Positions 1 through 9,262 of a stretch of 64,000 nt of DNA are shown here, piece after piece (position 1 is the stretch's first letter; every line of letters begins with the position of its first letter). Both the position numbers and the translations under genes were made by a program. The stretch is from Catenovulum sp. 2E275 (lineage in GTDB: Bacteria > Pseudomonadota > Gammaproteobacteria > Enterobacterales > Alteromonadaceae): assembly GCF_025515275.1 (NCBI RefSeq), contig NZ_JAOPFU010000004.1, forward strand, positions 62,001 to 126,000, in the 5' to 3' direction. The notes below the pieces were generated by a model that searched no databases, was not told where the DNA came from, and was given only the letters and a program-made list of their open reading frames with translations.

Positions 1-171
1 ATTGTTACCAATAACGACTTTATTACCTACAAATACATTTTGCCCCAAGGAACAGCATTTGCCAATTACAGCGCCTGAACATACATGAACAAAATGCCAA
101 ACTCGAGTGCCTTCCCCTATTTGAGCGCCTGCGTCAACGATTGCCGATTCGTGGATAGAAAAATTTACCAT
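1..171 (-). CDS. WlbB/WbpD-like hexapeptide-repeat N-acetyltransferase (5' end only)
   Basis: Only the first 57 residues are present; the gene runs off the left edge. The start [15 protein letters not shown] and the following repeats ([27 protein letters not shown]) show the hexapeptide left-handed beta-helix pattern of sugar-nucleotide acetyltransferases. In the WlbB/WbpD family the enzyme N-acetylates the 3-amino group of a UDP-2-acetamido-3-amino-uronic acid. The gene starts six bases after the stop of the WlbA-like dehydrogenase, the same order as in known wlb loci, and this supports the subfamily call. No strong Shine-Dalgarno is visible, so translation is probably coupled to the upstream gene. 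It could be another hexapeptide acyltransferase, since the catalytic part lies outside the window. Confidence 0.75.
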   Translation of the reverse strand, partial: MVNFSIHESAIVDAGAQIGEGTRVWHFVHVCSGAVIGKCCSLGQNVFVGNKVVIGNN

Positions 172-177
172 AGTTTA

Positions 178-1146
<969 letters not shown>

Positions 1147-2457
1147 CTAAGCTTTAACGATTTTTGCAGACTGATGTTTAAAATAACCGCGAGTGTCTAT
1201 GATTAACGAACTTGCTTTTTCTATTAACTTGTAATCAAACGCATCGTGCGCAGTGGCTAAAATAACAGCATCGTAAGAGCTTAAGATTTCAGTGGTTAAA
1301 TTAATGCTACATAATTCAAAATTATATTTTCTAACTCTGGGTAAACATTTCACATGAGGGTCAGAATATTCAACATAAGCCCCTTTGTGCAAAAGCATAT
1401 CCAGTAATTGAAGTGAAGGCGACTCTCGCATATCGTCCACATTCTTTTTGTAGGCCATACCCAGTATTAAGATTCGGCTACCATTAATCGCTTTTTTATG
1501 TTGATTTAACGCATCTGCAACTTTATCTACAACCCAGAGTGGCATTGCTGAATTAACCTCACCGGCAAGTTCAATAAAGCGGGTATGAACACCGTATTCT
1601 CGAGCTTTCCAAGTCAAATAAAATGGATCGATAGGTATACAATGTCCACCAATACCTGGCCCGGGATAATAAGCAGTAAAACCAAATGGCTTAGTTGCTG
1701 CGGCATCTATGACTTCGTGAATATCGATTCCCATTTTATCTGCAACTATCTTCATTTCATTAACTAAGCCAATATTCACTGCACGATGAATGTTCTCAAG
1801 TAACTTAGTCATCTCAGCCGCTTTAGTGCTACTAACAGGCACAACTTTATCAATTGCGTTTGAATACAGCGCAATTCCTACTTGCAAGCATTCAGCAGTA
1901 TAACCACCTACAACTTTGGGGATGGTTTGAGTATTAAAATTGGGGTTGCCCGGATCTTCTCGCTCTGGCGAATAGACTAAAAAGAAGTTTTCCCCCACGG
2001 ATAAACCTTGTTGCCTGATATATGGCAACAACTCTTCATCCGTTGTCCCCGGATAAGTGGTACTTTCAAGTGACAAAGCTTGGCCACTTCTAAAGTACGG
2101 TGCAACTTGTTGCATCGTATTCAACACAAAACTTAGATCTGGTTCGCGGTATTTATTCAGTGGAGTGGGCACGCACAAAATAATCGCATCACACTCACTT
2201 ATTAATGAAAAATCGGTCGTTGCTTGAAAACCAGCTTTCTGAGCAAATTCGATTGATAAAGCCGAGATATGTTCGATGTGACTTTTTCCAGTATTTAAAC
2301 CCCAAACCACCTTTTCAGATATATCAAAACCGATAACACGATAACCTATTTGAGAATATCTTAAAGCTAGCGGTAACCCGACATATCCCAAGCCAACAAT
2401 TGCAATAACAGAGTGACAAGATTGCAAACTGGTTTGTAATTTTTCACTTATGTTCAT
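1147..2457 (-). CDS. wbpA: UDP-N-acetylglucosamine 6-dehydrogenase (WbpA-like)
   Basis: A 436-residue member of the UDP-glucose/GDP-mannose dehydrogenase family. It has the NAD motif VGLGYVGLP near residues 21-29, the SPEREDPGN motif near residues 163-171 that I associate with the UDP-HexNAc branch, and the catalytic Cys273 in [12 protein letters not shown]. These enzymes oxidise C6 of UDP-GlcNAc (or UDP-ManNAc) to the uronate using two NAD. The gene starts 24 bases after the HddC-like gene and is followed by WlbA- and WlbB-like genes, so it is probably the entry step of a UDP-2,3-diacetamido-uronic acid pathway. A UDP-ManNAc dehydrogenase (WecC-like) role is the main alternative. Confidence 0.85.
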   Translation of the reverse strand: MNISEKLQTSLQSCHSVIAIVGLGYVGLPLALRYSQIGYRVIGFDISEKVVWGLNTGKSHIEHISALSIEFAQKAGFQATTDFSLISECDAIILCVPTPLNKYREPDLSFVLNTMQQVAPYFRSGQALSLESTTYPGTTDEELLPYIRQQGLSVGENFFLVYSPEREDPGNPNFNTQTIPKVVGGYTAECLQVGIALYSNAIDKVVPVSSTKAAEMTKLLENIHRAVNIGLVNEMKIVADKMGIDIHEVIDAAATKPFGFTAYYPGPGIGGHCIPIDPFYLTWKAREYGVHTRFIELAGEVNSAMPLWVVDKVADALNQHKKAINGSRILILGMAYKKNVDDMRESPSLQLLDMLLHKGAYVEYSDPHVKCLPRVRKYNFELCSINLTTEILSSYDAVILATAHDAFDYKLIEKASSLIIDTRGYFKHQSAKIVKA

Positions 2458-2481
2458 AAGAACCTCATTCGTAAAATCGCC

Positions 2482-3195
2482 TTAAACCTTGTACGTTATA
2501 CAATCTCTAAGCGCTTGCTGGTAACTTTCCAAGCTTCCAATATCTCTCAGGTAACCGTTAGTTACCCACACTTTAATTTTGGGAAGGATATTGGGGATCA
2601 CATCCAAACTAATATCAAATAACTCAGTATCCAGATTAAAAAAACCAGCTAAATCACTGAATAGATAAATAGCCGCATTGGCTAAATTCCCAGGTGGGTT
2701 TTCTTTTTTTTCATGGAATGCTAATAAATTGTAATACTCATCACATTCCAAAATTCCACACAGTGATGGTTTATCCGTTTCAAATGCCATCAGGCTAACG
2801 TCTTTATCACTGCACTGATGGAATTCAAAAAAAGCCTTCCAATCACAAATGCATACATTATCGGCATGAGCAACTAAAACTGATCCATCATCAAAAATAT
2901 AGTTCTGAGTTATATGTTTCACTGTACCTGCAGTGCCTAACAACTTTTCCTCATGAATTAATATGATGTTATCTAACTGTTTATATTGTATAAGTGTATC
3001 AACGACCGCATCTGCAAAATAATGGGTATTAACAAAAATACGCTCTATACCAACCGCCTGTAATTGTTCAATCCAAATAATCAATAATGGTTTTTGATTA
3101 ATCGGCACCAAACATTTAGGCATAGTGTCTGTTAATGGTCTAAGCCTTGTGCCTAATCCTGCAGCAAGCAATATCGCGCTTTTAACTTGTTTCAA
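2482..3195 (-). CDS. Sugar-1-phosphate nucleotidyltransferase, HddC/RmlA-like
   Basis: A 237-residue GT-A-fold nucleotidyltransferase opening with AILLAAGLGTRLRPLTD (residues 7-23), the NTP-binding signature, followed by PKCLVPINQKPLL. The length is that of single-domain HddC-, MurU- or RfbF-like enzymes, without the C-terminal beta-helix of GlmU. The likely role is coupling a sugar 1-phosphate to a nucleotide. The neighbouring HldE-like protein suggests a heptose-type 1-phosphate as substrate. The only in-frame start is a TTG whose last two bases form part of the upstream TGA stop (TTGA overlap); an in-frame stop lies two codons further upstream. Nucleotide and sugar specificity cannot be read from the sequence. 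Confidence 0.8.
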   Translation of the reverse strand: MKQVKSAILLAAGLGTRLRPLTDTMPKCLVPINQKPLLIIWIEQLQAVGIERIFVNTHYFADAVVDTLIQYKQLDNIILIHEEKLLGTAGTVKHITQNYIFDDGSVLVAHADNVCICDWKAFFEFHQCSDKDVSLMAFETDKPSLCGILECDEYYNLLAFHEKKENPPGNLANAAIYLFSDLAGFFNLDTELFDISLDVIPNILPKIKVWVTNGYLRDIGSLESYQQALRDCITYKV

Positions 3196-4694
3196 AATTC
3201 AATCTCATTAATCACTTGCAGTAATTCAGATTGCATTAACGGCATGTTTCCAACTCGATTCACTTGGCACGCAGCAGCAACAGAGCCTAAAAATGTAGCA
3301 ACCCAAAAATCAGCACCAACCGCCAATGCCAATGTTGCAGAAGCTAAAAAACAATCACCAGCGCCCGCTGGGTCAACCGCTTTTTCAGCCAATGCAGCAA
3401 GCTTATCATTTAACCAAGAATCCCCATGTGACAACTCTGGATTAAGTTTATGCAAAAAGGCACCGTCTTCACCCAAAGTGATGACTATGTGCTTAGCTCG
3501 ACATTTTTGTCTTAATTTTTCGGCCAATAAAACTAAACCGTCTTTGGCGTTATTCAGAGCTAATCGAGCTTCTCGCTCGGTTGGAGTCACTAAATCTACA
3601 TCGGTGAAACGACTAATATCACCCACTTGCGATGAAGATTGGCTGTCCGCAGCAATCACTACGTTATGAGCTCGACAAAGCTGAGTAATTCTATCGACCA
3701 ATGTTTGGGGCAACACGCCATAATTAAAATCAGAAAAAACCAATACATCTAACTGTGATATTTTTTGTTCTAATATAGAAAAAATCCGCTGTTGGATACG
3801 ATCTTCAATATCATGGTTTCTTACCTCATTCACGCGTAACATGGTTTTATTACCAACACGGTAACGTGTTTTTAAATTGGTAGGTCGCGTATCGTCCTCA
3901 GTGATAATAGCTTCCACGCCATATTCACCTAACTTGCTTTGAGTATACTCACTGTAATCATCGACTCCTGTCACGGTAAATAAGCTAACAGACTTAGCCC
4001 CCAAACCTTTAGCATGAGCCGCAGTAATGCCCGCACCGCCTAAAAATAATGATTTGGAATTTGGAGTGACAACAATAGTAGGATCTTCTTGAGACATGCC
4101 AACCGCATTGCATTGAATATATTGATCGATTATCACATCGCCGATAACTGCCACATGTAAATTATTATATTTTTCAACCGTTTGCTTGCACATGCTCTTG
4201 CTAATTTTATGGCGTTTTAAAAACCCATTCAGTTTAGCAGTGCTAATAATGGGTAGTGGTGATGCGCTTTTTAGATAACTACTTGCATTAAATGAAGCAT
4301 CCCCTGAGCAAAATATCAGCTTGCCGCCGCATGCTTCTATCACTGTTTTTTCTGGGTTTTCTTTAGATTGATATTCGAACCCTTTAACAACAACATTCGG
4401 TTTTAATTGCTGAACAACTTCTTCAACATGCTCTGTATTGATAAAACAGTAATCAACAATCCCTAATGCAGCCAACACTTCTACGCGATAGGCTTCATCC
4501 ATATAATCTGGATTGTCTATAACCGAGTCGGAATTAATACCAACTACTAATTTATCGCCACAGTCTTTAGCAAATTTTAATAATCGAATATGACCCGGGT
4601 GCAGGGTATTAAAATTACCCATCACTAACACCACTTTTTTTCGCGTGAGTGACAATTGATCAATAATGTGGGGTAACGACAGTAATGTTGCCAT
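3192..4694 (-). CDS. Domain-swapped HldE-like protein: N-terminal cytidylyltransferase + C-terminal PfkB sugar kinase
   Basis: A 500-residue two-domain protein. Residues about 20-150 form a small nucleotidylyltransferase with GNFNTLHPGH (HxGH at 32-35). Residues about 180-490 form a ribokinase-family kinase, with GDVIIDQYI near 185 and DPAGAGDCF (catalytic Asp447). Bifunctional HldE of LPS heptose synthesis has the same two domains in the opposite order (kinase first). By analogy the kinase would phosphorylate a sugar-phosphate at C1 and the other domain would transfer a nucleotide. It overlaps the HddC-like gene by four bases and starts two bases downstream of the dehydrogenase, so it belongs to this sugar-nucleotide operon rather than being the housekeeping hldE. 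Having both a fused and a free nucleotidyltransferase is odd. Confidence 0.8.
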   Translation of the reverse strand: MATLLSLPHIIDQLSLTRKKVVLVMGNFNTLHPGHIRLLKFAKDCGDKLVVGINSDSVIDNPDYMDEAYRVEVLAALGIVDYCFINTEHVEEVVQQLKPNVVVKGFEYQSKENPEKTVIEACGGKLIFCSGDASFNASSYLKSASPLPIISTAKLNGFLKRHKISKSMCKQTVEKYNNLHVAVIGDVIIDQYIQCNAVGMSQEDPTIVVTPNSKSLFLGGAGITAAHAKGLGAKSVSLFTVTGVDDYSEYTQSKLGEYGVEAIITEDDTRPTNLKTRYRVGNKTMLRVNEVRNHDIEDRIQQRIFSILEQKISQLDVLVFSDFNYGVLPQTLVDRITQLCRAHNVVIAADSQSSSQVGDISRFTDVDLVTPTEREARLALNNAKDGLVLLAEKLRQKCRAKHIVITLGEDGAFLHKLNPELSHGDSWLNDKLAALAEKAVDPAGAGDCFLASATLALAVGADFWVATFLGSVAAACQVNRVGNMPLMQSELLQVINEIEF

Positions 4695-4696
4695 AA

Positions 4697-5722
4697 CTAT
4701 TTCAGATTAATGAGGGCTCTAACAATTTGACGTTGTTCCAAATCGTTTAAAGCGTCGTTTATCTGCTCCAATGAATATTCATTTGATAAAAGTGTTTGCA
4801 CAGGTAATTTATGCTTAACAATAATATCGGCAATGATGGGAATATCTTTATCGGGAACAGAGCCCCCGCCCCAGCTTCCTTCAATTTTTTTGCCACAAAT
4901 CAATTCAAATGGATCAAGACTAATTTTTTGTCCATGTGGTGGGTGAGACGCAAAAATACAACGCCCGCCGCGTTTGATTAACTCAAATGCAATTTCGATA
5001 GATTTTGTTGAACCCGCCGCTTCAACAACGGCATCAACCCCATGCGGAAATTGTTTTTTAAATTCAACAATCCCTTCAGGCGTAGCACTAAAGCAATAAT
5101 GAGCACCAAAGGATTCAGCTATGTTTAGTTTGTGCGCTTCGATGTCCATGGCAACTATCGTAATGTCATTAAAGTATTTAAGTGCCAGCAATGCACTTAA
5201 ACCAATCCCGCCTAAACCATATACTAATACGGTAGAATTAGCTTGCGGTTGTAATTGATTTAACACAATTCCAGCACCTGTAGGCAACGCACACCCCAAT
5301 AATACAGCAACTTTATCATCAAAAGTCTGCGGTACTTTGACAATTCGATTTTCGGATACCAAAGTATAATCACTAAAAGTCGTCACCGCACCCGCGTTAA
5401 TTGACCCAATAGAGGATTGATAAACACTGCCCCCCGCATCAATACCTTCCCCTTTAATCCAGCCTAAAACCACTTTATCGCCAACTGTTACTTTTGTAAC
5501 ATCTTCACCAATCTGTTCAACAATACCTACACCTTCATGCCCAAGCATATGCGGTAAATATTTGTCCTCTCCACGCATGCCTCTAGCTTCCATTAATTGG
5601 CTATGACATACACCTGCATACATCACTTTCACCAAAACTTGGCCACGTTTTAAAGGAGGAATTTGAATGTCATCAAGAATGACGAGATCTTCGTTTAGTG
5701 TTTTGATAATTGCGGCTTTCAC
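4697..5722 (-). CDS. Zinc-type MDR alcohol/polyol dehydrogenase lacking the structural-zinc loop
   Basis: A 341-residue medium-chain dehydrogenase. Catalytic-zinc ligands are visible at Cys39 (AGVCHS), His62 (LGHEGVG) and Cys144 (LLGCALPTGAG). The cofactor motif is YGLGGIGLSAL near residue 169. The lobe at about residues 85-105, which in class III dehydrogenases carries four cysteines for a second zinc, has none here (GWIKGEGIDAGG). The enzyme should interconvert an alcohol and a ketone with NAD(P). It lies next to an SDR and a TPP-dependent E1 pair inside a glycan locus, so a carbohydrate or glycolipid-linked carbonyl is a likelier substrate than a free metabolic alcohol. Substrate unknown. 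Confidence 0.8.
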   Translation of the reverse strand: MKAAIIKTLNEDLVILDDIQIPPLKRGQVLVKVMYAGVCHSQLMEARGMRGEDKYLPHMLGHEGVGIVEQIGEDVTKVTVGDKVVLGWIKGEGIDAGGSVYQSSIGSINAGAVTTFSDYTLVSENRIVKVPQTFDDKVAVLLGCALPTGAGIVLNQLQPQANSTVLVYGLGGIGLSALLALKYFNDITIVAMDIEAHKLNIAESFGAHYCFSATPEGIVEFKKQFPHGVDAVVEAAGSTKSIEIAFELIKRGGRCIFASHPPHGQKISLDPFELICGKKIEGSWGGGSVPDKDIPIIADIIVKHKLPVQTLLSNEYSLEQINDALNDLEQRQIVRALINLK

Positions 5723-5736
5723 ATCATTTCCTTCGG

Positions 5737-6495
5737 CTAAAATTGTTCAGCCCATGCTTTAAATAGCGCGGTATTTAACTTAAACGAGCGACCAAATTCT
5801 CTGGTGAATCGCTCAGTTGACACAATTATGTGTGGGCTATTTGGTACGTCTAAACATTGCACTTTATCAGAAGAAAGCAAATTTAACATTAAATTTTTCA
5901 ATGAGTTAACAGGTTCATATGCAATATTGAATACCCCATTCACTAATTTCTGATGACTTAAAATAGAAATTAAGAAAGCACTTAGATCATCTGCATGGAT
6001 AAAATTATTAAAAGGTTTATCTGCATTGGTTAACTTAATGAGCCCTTGTTGCTGGCACTGTTTCAGTAACCTTGCTATCAAATGTAAATCGCTATGGTCA
6101 GCTAATATCGCAGGAAAGCGAAATATCAAATGGTTGGAGTGAAAGCTTTTAATAAGCTCCTCGCCCATTTTTTTTGATTGTGCATAAATACTGCTTGGGC
6201 GTAACTCTAAAGTTTCATCCAGCAGTCCATTTAAGTGCTCATAAACACTGATAGTAGAAGCAAAAATAAGTAATGTATTAGGGTTGATTTTTGCCAAAAT
6301 ATCAGAAAGGTAGCTTAAATTTGAATGAATAATTTCAGCTTTAGATGCTAAGGGGGATTTGGCTGCTAAATGGATAAAAACATCACAATCAGCTGAAGGA
6401 TAGCAACTTGGCTCTAGTCGTATATTTTGCTTAGCTGCATTTTTAATAAACAAACGGCCAAAGCGGCCGTTTTCACCTGAAATTTGAATTTTCAT
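5737..6495 (-). CDS. Short extended-type SDR (NAD-dependent epimerase/dehydratase/reductase)
   Basis: A 252-residue protein with a divergent dinucleotide-binding start (ISGENGRFG, residues 4-12), an FIHLAAKSP strand, the FASTISVYE region, and a catalytic YAQSK (YxxxK). At 252 residues it is shorter than the usual 300-340 of the extended SDR family, like RmlD-type reductases. It probably reduces or epimerises a keto-sugar nucleotide made by the neighbouring genes. It is followed closely by the MDR dehydrogenase and preceded by the E1 beta gene. Specific reaction not determinable. Confidence 0.7.
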   Translation of the reverse strand: MKIQISGENGRFGRLFIKNAAKQNIRLEPSCYPSADCDVFIHLAAKSPLASKAEIIHSNLSYLSDILAKINPNTLLIFASTISVYEHLNGLLDETLELRPSSIYAQSKKMGEELIKSFHSNHLIFRFPAILADHSDLHLIARLLKQCQQQGLIKLTNADKPFNNFIHADDLSAFLISILSHQKLVNGVFNIAYEPVNSLKNLMLNLLSSDKVQCLDVPNSPHIIVSTERFTREFGRSFKLNTALFKAWAEQF

Positions 6496-6525
6496 AACCT
6501 ATCCATATAACGCAAATAACTAAGC

Positions 6526-7602
6526 TTAAAATGGCCCTTTAAAATATTCACCCGGAATGTCGTGGTGACCTTGCACGTTTAAACTATCAACCTGCGTAGG
6601 GTCAATATCGATACCTAGCATAGTCATTATTTTCTCAACTATTTCTTTTGCGCCAAAATAAAAGTCTTTAGTTAATGAGTAACTGGTCGGCTCTGGAATA
6701 TCTGGCATTGCCATGCGAGCAGGAGCAGCTAACAATTGGTCAAATAACATTTCACTCACTTGAGCTACTATTTCACCCGATATAGACCCAGTTCTAGCAC
6801 CTGCATCAATCACCAATACACGTTTGGTTTTAGCAACTGATGTATAAATAGTAGGCCAGTCAATTGGGTTCACTGTGCGTAAATCAATCAGCTCAACAGA
6901 TACATCATGTTGTTCTAAAAATTCACAAGCTCTAATTGCTTCAACTGTTAAATAAGAACTAGACACTAAGGTTAACTCAGTTCCTTGCTTGACCACTGCT
7001 GCTTGCGAAAGCGTTGATTTATGGTTTGTATCTATGCTTCCCTTTTGGTTATGTAACCATCTATGCTCAATAAATACGACTGGGTTATTATCCTTAATGC
7101 TTTGTTTTAACAAATGATATGCGTCGTTAACCGAGGTTGGAATAATCACTTTCAGCCCAGGAATATGTGCAAACCAAGCATGTAAATGCTGAGAATGTGT
7201 TGGGCCCTGTCCCCAGCCTCTCCCAATAATTAAACGAATAACAATTGGCACCGTACTTTTGGCATCAAACATAAAATGCCATTTAGCCGCCGCGTTCACT
7301 AATTGATCCATAGCCAACAAAAAGAAGTCGAGCCGTTGGTGTGTCATGACTGGTCTTAACCCATTAAGTGCAGCACCAATTCCTACGCCTGTCATGCCAT
7401 TTTCGGAAGTTGGCATATCAAATACCCGCTCAGGATAAAGCTCGACTAAGTCTTTGGTTGTAGAAAATATTCTTAATGGATCATCTGCACCTAACCCATA
7501 ACAGATAACGGAATCATCTTCTACCATTGCATCTTTAAGTGCGCGGTTAATTGCTTGGGCAAAGGTAATTTCTGCAATTGAGTCAGTCATATAGTTAACC
7601 AT
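6526..7602 (-). CDS. TPP-dependent 2-oxoacid dehydrogenase E1, beta subunit-like
   Basis: A 358-residue transketolase-family protein resembling E1 beta of pyruvate/acetoin dehydrogenases. The PYR-domain signature MPTSENGMTGVGIGAAL (conserved Glu67 that activates the thiazolium) is near residue 63, and a transketolase C-terminal domain occupies roughly residues 205-320. It overlaps the E1 alpha gene by eight bases, so the two are certainly co-translated as a heterotetramer-type enzyme. No lipoyl E2 or E3 gene is nearby. In E1 pairs of this kind found in secondary-metabolite clusters, pyruvate is decarboxylated and the acetyl carbanion is added to a carbonyl. That is my inference for this locus. 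An in-frame ATG four codons in is an alternative start. Confidence 0.8.
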   Translation of the reverse strand: MVNYMTDSIAEITFAQAINRALKDAMVEDDSVICYGLGADDPLRIFSTTKDLVELYPERVFDMPTSENGMTGVGIGAALNGLRPVMTHQRLDFFLLAMDQLVNAAAKWHFMFDAKSTVPIVIRLIIGRGWGQGPTHSQHLHAWFAHIPGLKVIIPTSVNDAYHLLKQSIKDNNPVVFIEHRWLHNQKGSIDTNHKSTLSQAAVVKQGTELTLVSSSYLTVEAIRACEFLEQHDVSVELIDLRTVNPIDWPTIYTSVAKTKRVLVIDAGARTGSISGEIVAQVSEMLFDQLLAAPARMAMPDIPEPTSYSLTKDFYFGAKEIVEKIMTMLGIDIDPTQVDSLNVQGHHDIPGEYFKGPF

Positions 7603-8575
7603 AAATTGTATTCGCTAGTTTGTCAGCGCTTGGAAACTCCGACACTTCGGCAAACTCAAAGGCAGCATTAATCTTGTGCCTAATTTGCTGACGTATTTTA
7701 GCCATGTCAGTAGGTGACATTAATTGATAATCAGCCAACCATTGTTCAAATCGAGCAATCGGCTCTTTTGCTTTCCAAGCCAGATATTCTTCCTCAGTGC
7801 GGTAGCCAATATGATTGTCATAGTTTGGGCCGCAATGCTCACGCCAACGATAGGTTGAAAACTCTATAAATCTTGGCCCTCTCCCCTCGCGGATTTGCTG
7901 GATTTGTTCAGAAAGCACTTGGTAACATTCAACTACATTATTGCCATCTGCAATTGCAGTGTTTATCCCAATTCCATTGACAACATCAGTAATTTTTCGC
8001 CCTACTGGCTGCCTTTTAGATAACGGTGCATAAACTGAATACAAGTTGTTTTCACACACAAACAATACAGGTAATTGTTTGAGTGCAGCAAAATTGGCAG
8101 CTTCATAAAAGACACCTTCTTCAATGGCACCATCTCCCACAAATACCACAGATATATTGGTTTCTTGACGTATTTTTTGAGCGAGTGCCAACCCGACGCC
8201 AATAGGGATAGTATTACCAACAATAGCGGTGCTCCCTTTAAAACCAACAGACTCGTCAATTAAGTGCATTGAACCACCTCGTCCGCCCGAACACCCTGTT
8301 GCTTTTCCATATATTTCAGCCAACATAGCTTTAGGGCAACCGCCCTTGGCTAAATAATGCGCATGAGCTCTGTGGGTTGAAACAGCCAAATCTGTGATTT
8401 TTAATAATGGTGCTAATGCAGCTGGTACGCCTTCCTGCCCAATCGAAAGATGGGTTGGGCAACGCATTTTCCCTTGCGGATATCGCTCAGCAATACCTTC
8501 TTCAATATCACGAATGAGATATAAAGTTTCTAAAATCGTTTTTTGATGTTGTAGAAAATGTTTAAGATCGCTCAC
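7595..8575 (-). CDS. TPP-dependent 2-oxoacid dehydrogenase E1, alpha subunit-like
   Basis: A 326-residue E1 alpha. It has a GDGAIEEGVFYEAANFA thiamine-pyrophosphate/Mg motif starting at residue 147 and ending in NN at 176-177, the THRAHAHYL motif near 67-75, the GGRGGSMH loop near 97-104, and the YRWREHCGPN loop near 240. All active-site elements look intact. With the overlapping beta gene it should form a functional decarboxylase. Location between a methyltransferase gene and sugar-modifying enzymes, with no E2/E3, argues against a classical dehydrogenase complex in central metabolism and for carboligation onto a sugar. Confidence 0.8.
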   Translation of the reverse strand: MSDLKHFLQHQKTILETLYLIRDIEEGIAERYPQGKMRCPTHLSIGQEGVPAALAPLLKITDLAVSTHRAHAHYLAKGGCPKAMLAEIYGKATGCSGGRGGSMHLIDESVGFKGSTAIVGNTIPIGVGLALAQKIRQETNISVVFVGDGAIEEGVFYEAANFAALKQLPVLFVCENNLYSVYAPLSKRQPVGRKITDVVNGIGINTAIADGNNVVECYQVLSEQIQQIREGRGPRFIEFSTYRWREHCGPNYDNHIGYRTEEEYLAWKAKEPIARFEQWLADYQLMSPTDMAKIRQQIRHKINAAFEFAEVSEFPSADKLANTIYG

Positions 8576-8582
8576 AAATCAC

Positions 8583-9248
8583 CTATGGGATAAACCAATA
8601 ATAATCACCTGTATAACCCACTTTTTTGAAGAATGCTTTCCACTCATCTACGTGCATCATGGTTTTTGCAGTTAAGTTCCAAGCTTCCATTCGCTCTTTT
8701 TCTTCATCGTTTCGGTAGGCATCAACCGTAATAAAACTTTTCCCCCGTTGTTTTAATACTCTCTCAATTTCCAATAACGATTTTGCCAAGTCATCTTCTT
8801 CTAAATTGTGTAACGTAGTAATTGAAAAAACCGCATCAAAACTGTTATTTTCGTAAGGTAACTCAACAGCACTGCCCACTAGTAAATGAGGTTTAACTGA
8901 CTCTACAGCATGCTCTATCGCATACTCAGACACATCAATCCCACTTACTTGAATGCCAGGAATGAGTTGTTGAAAGTCATACAGCATAAACCCTTTAGCG
9001 CAACCAATATCCAAAATATGGCTGGTGCTATCCAACCCATAATGTGCCTTAAAATCTGGGATAACAGGTTGCCAAAACCTTGGCATATAACTAAACCCCC
9101 CATAGCCAGTATCACGAGAGCCATCAAAAAACGCTTTACCAAACTGACGTGCTATTGCTCTATCTTCGGGAGTTTTGGTGTGCCCTCTTCCAGATACATC
9201 ACGTTTGGTTTTTGGATAATTCGCCATTAAATCAATTTCTTGACCCAT
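8583..9248 (-). CDS. Class I SAM-dependent methyltransferase
   Basis: A 221-residue protein with the SAM-binding motif I HILDIGCAKGFML near residues 77-89, an acidic motif II (VSGIDVSEYAI), and the post-motif SFDAVFSITTLHNLE. The first 60 residues (including FDGSRDTGYGGF) are probably a substrate-recognition extension. The start is supported by an AAGGAA ribosome site seven bases upstream. In this context it probably O-, N- or C-methylates a sugar intermediate or a finished glycan. Flagellin nonulosonic acids and O-antigen sugars are often methylated, but the target here cannot be told from sequence. Confidence 0.75.
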   Translation of the reverse strand: MGQEIDLMANYPKTKRDVSGRGHTKTPEDRAIARQFGKAFFDGSRDTGYGGFSYMPRFWQPVIPDFKAHYGLDSTSHILDIGCAKGFMLYDFQQLIPGIQVSGIDVSEYAIEHAVESVKPHLLVGSAVELPYENNSFDAVFSITTLHNLEEDDLAKSLLEIERVLKQRGKSFITVDAYRNDEEKERMEAWNLTAKTMMHVDEWKAFFKKVGYTGDYYWFIP

Positions 9249-9262
9249 GATTTTTTCCTTAT

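Noticed and set aside
3187-3669. A 160-codon open frame on the plus strand opposite the HldE-like gene
   Set aside because: It is antisense to the conserved kinase domain and has low-complexity Ala/Ser/Asn content with no recognisable motif; treated as a shadow.
6526-8575. E1 alpha/beta as part of a central pyruvate or branched-chain dehydrogenase complex
   Set aside because: No lipoyl-domain E2 or flavoprotein E3 gene is adjacent, and all neighbours are sugar-nucleotide enzymes.
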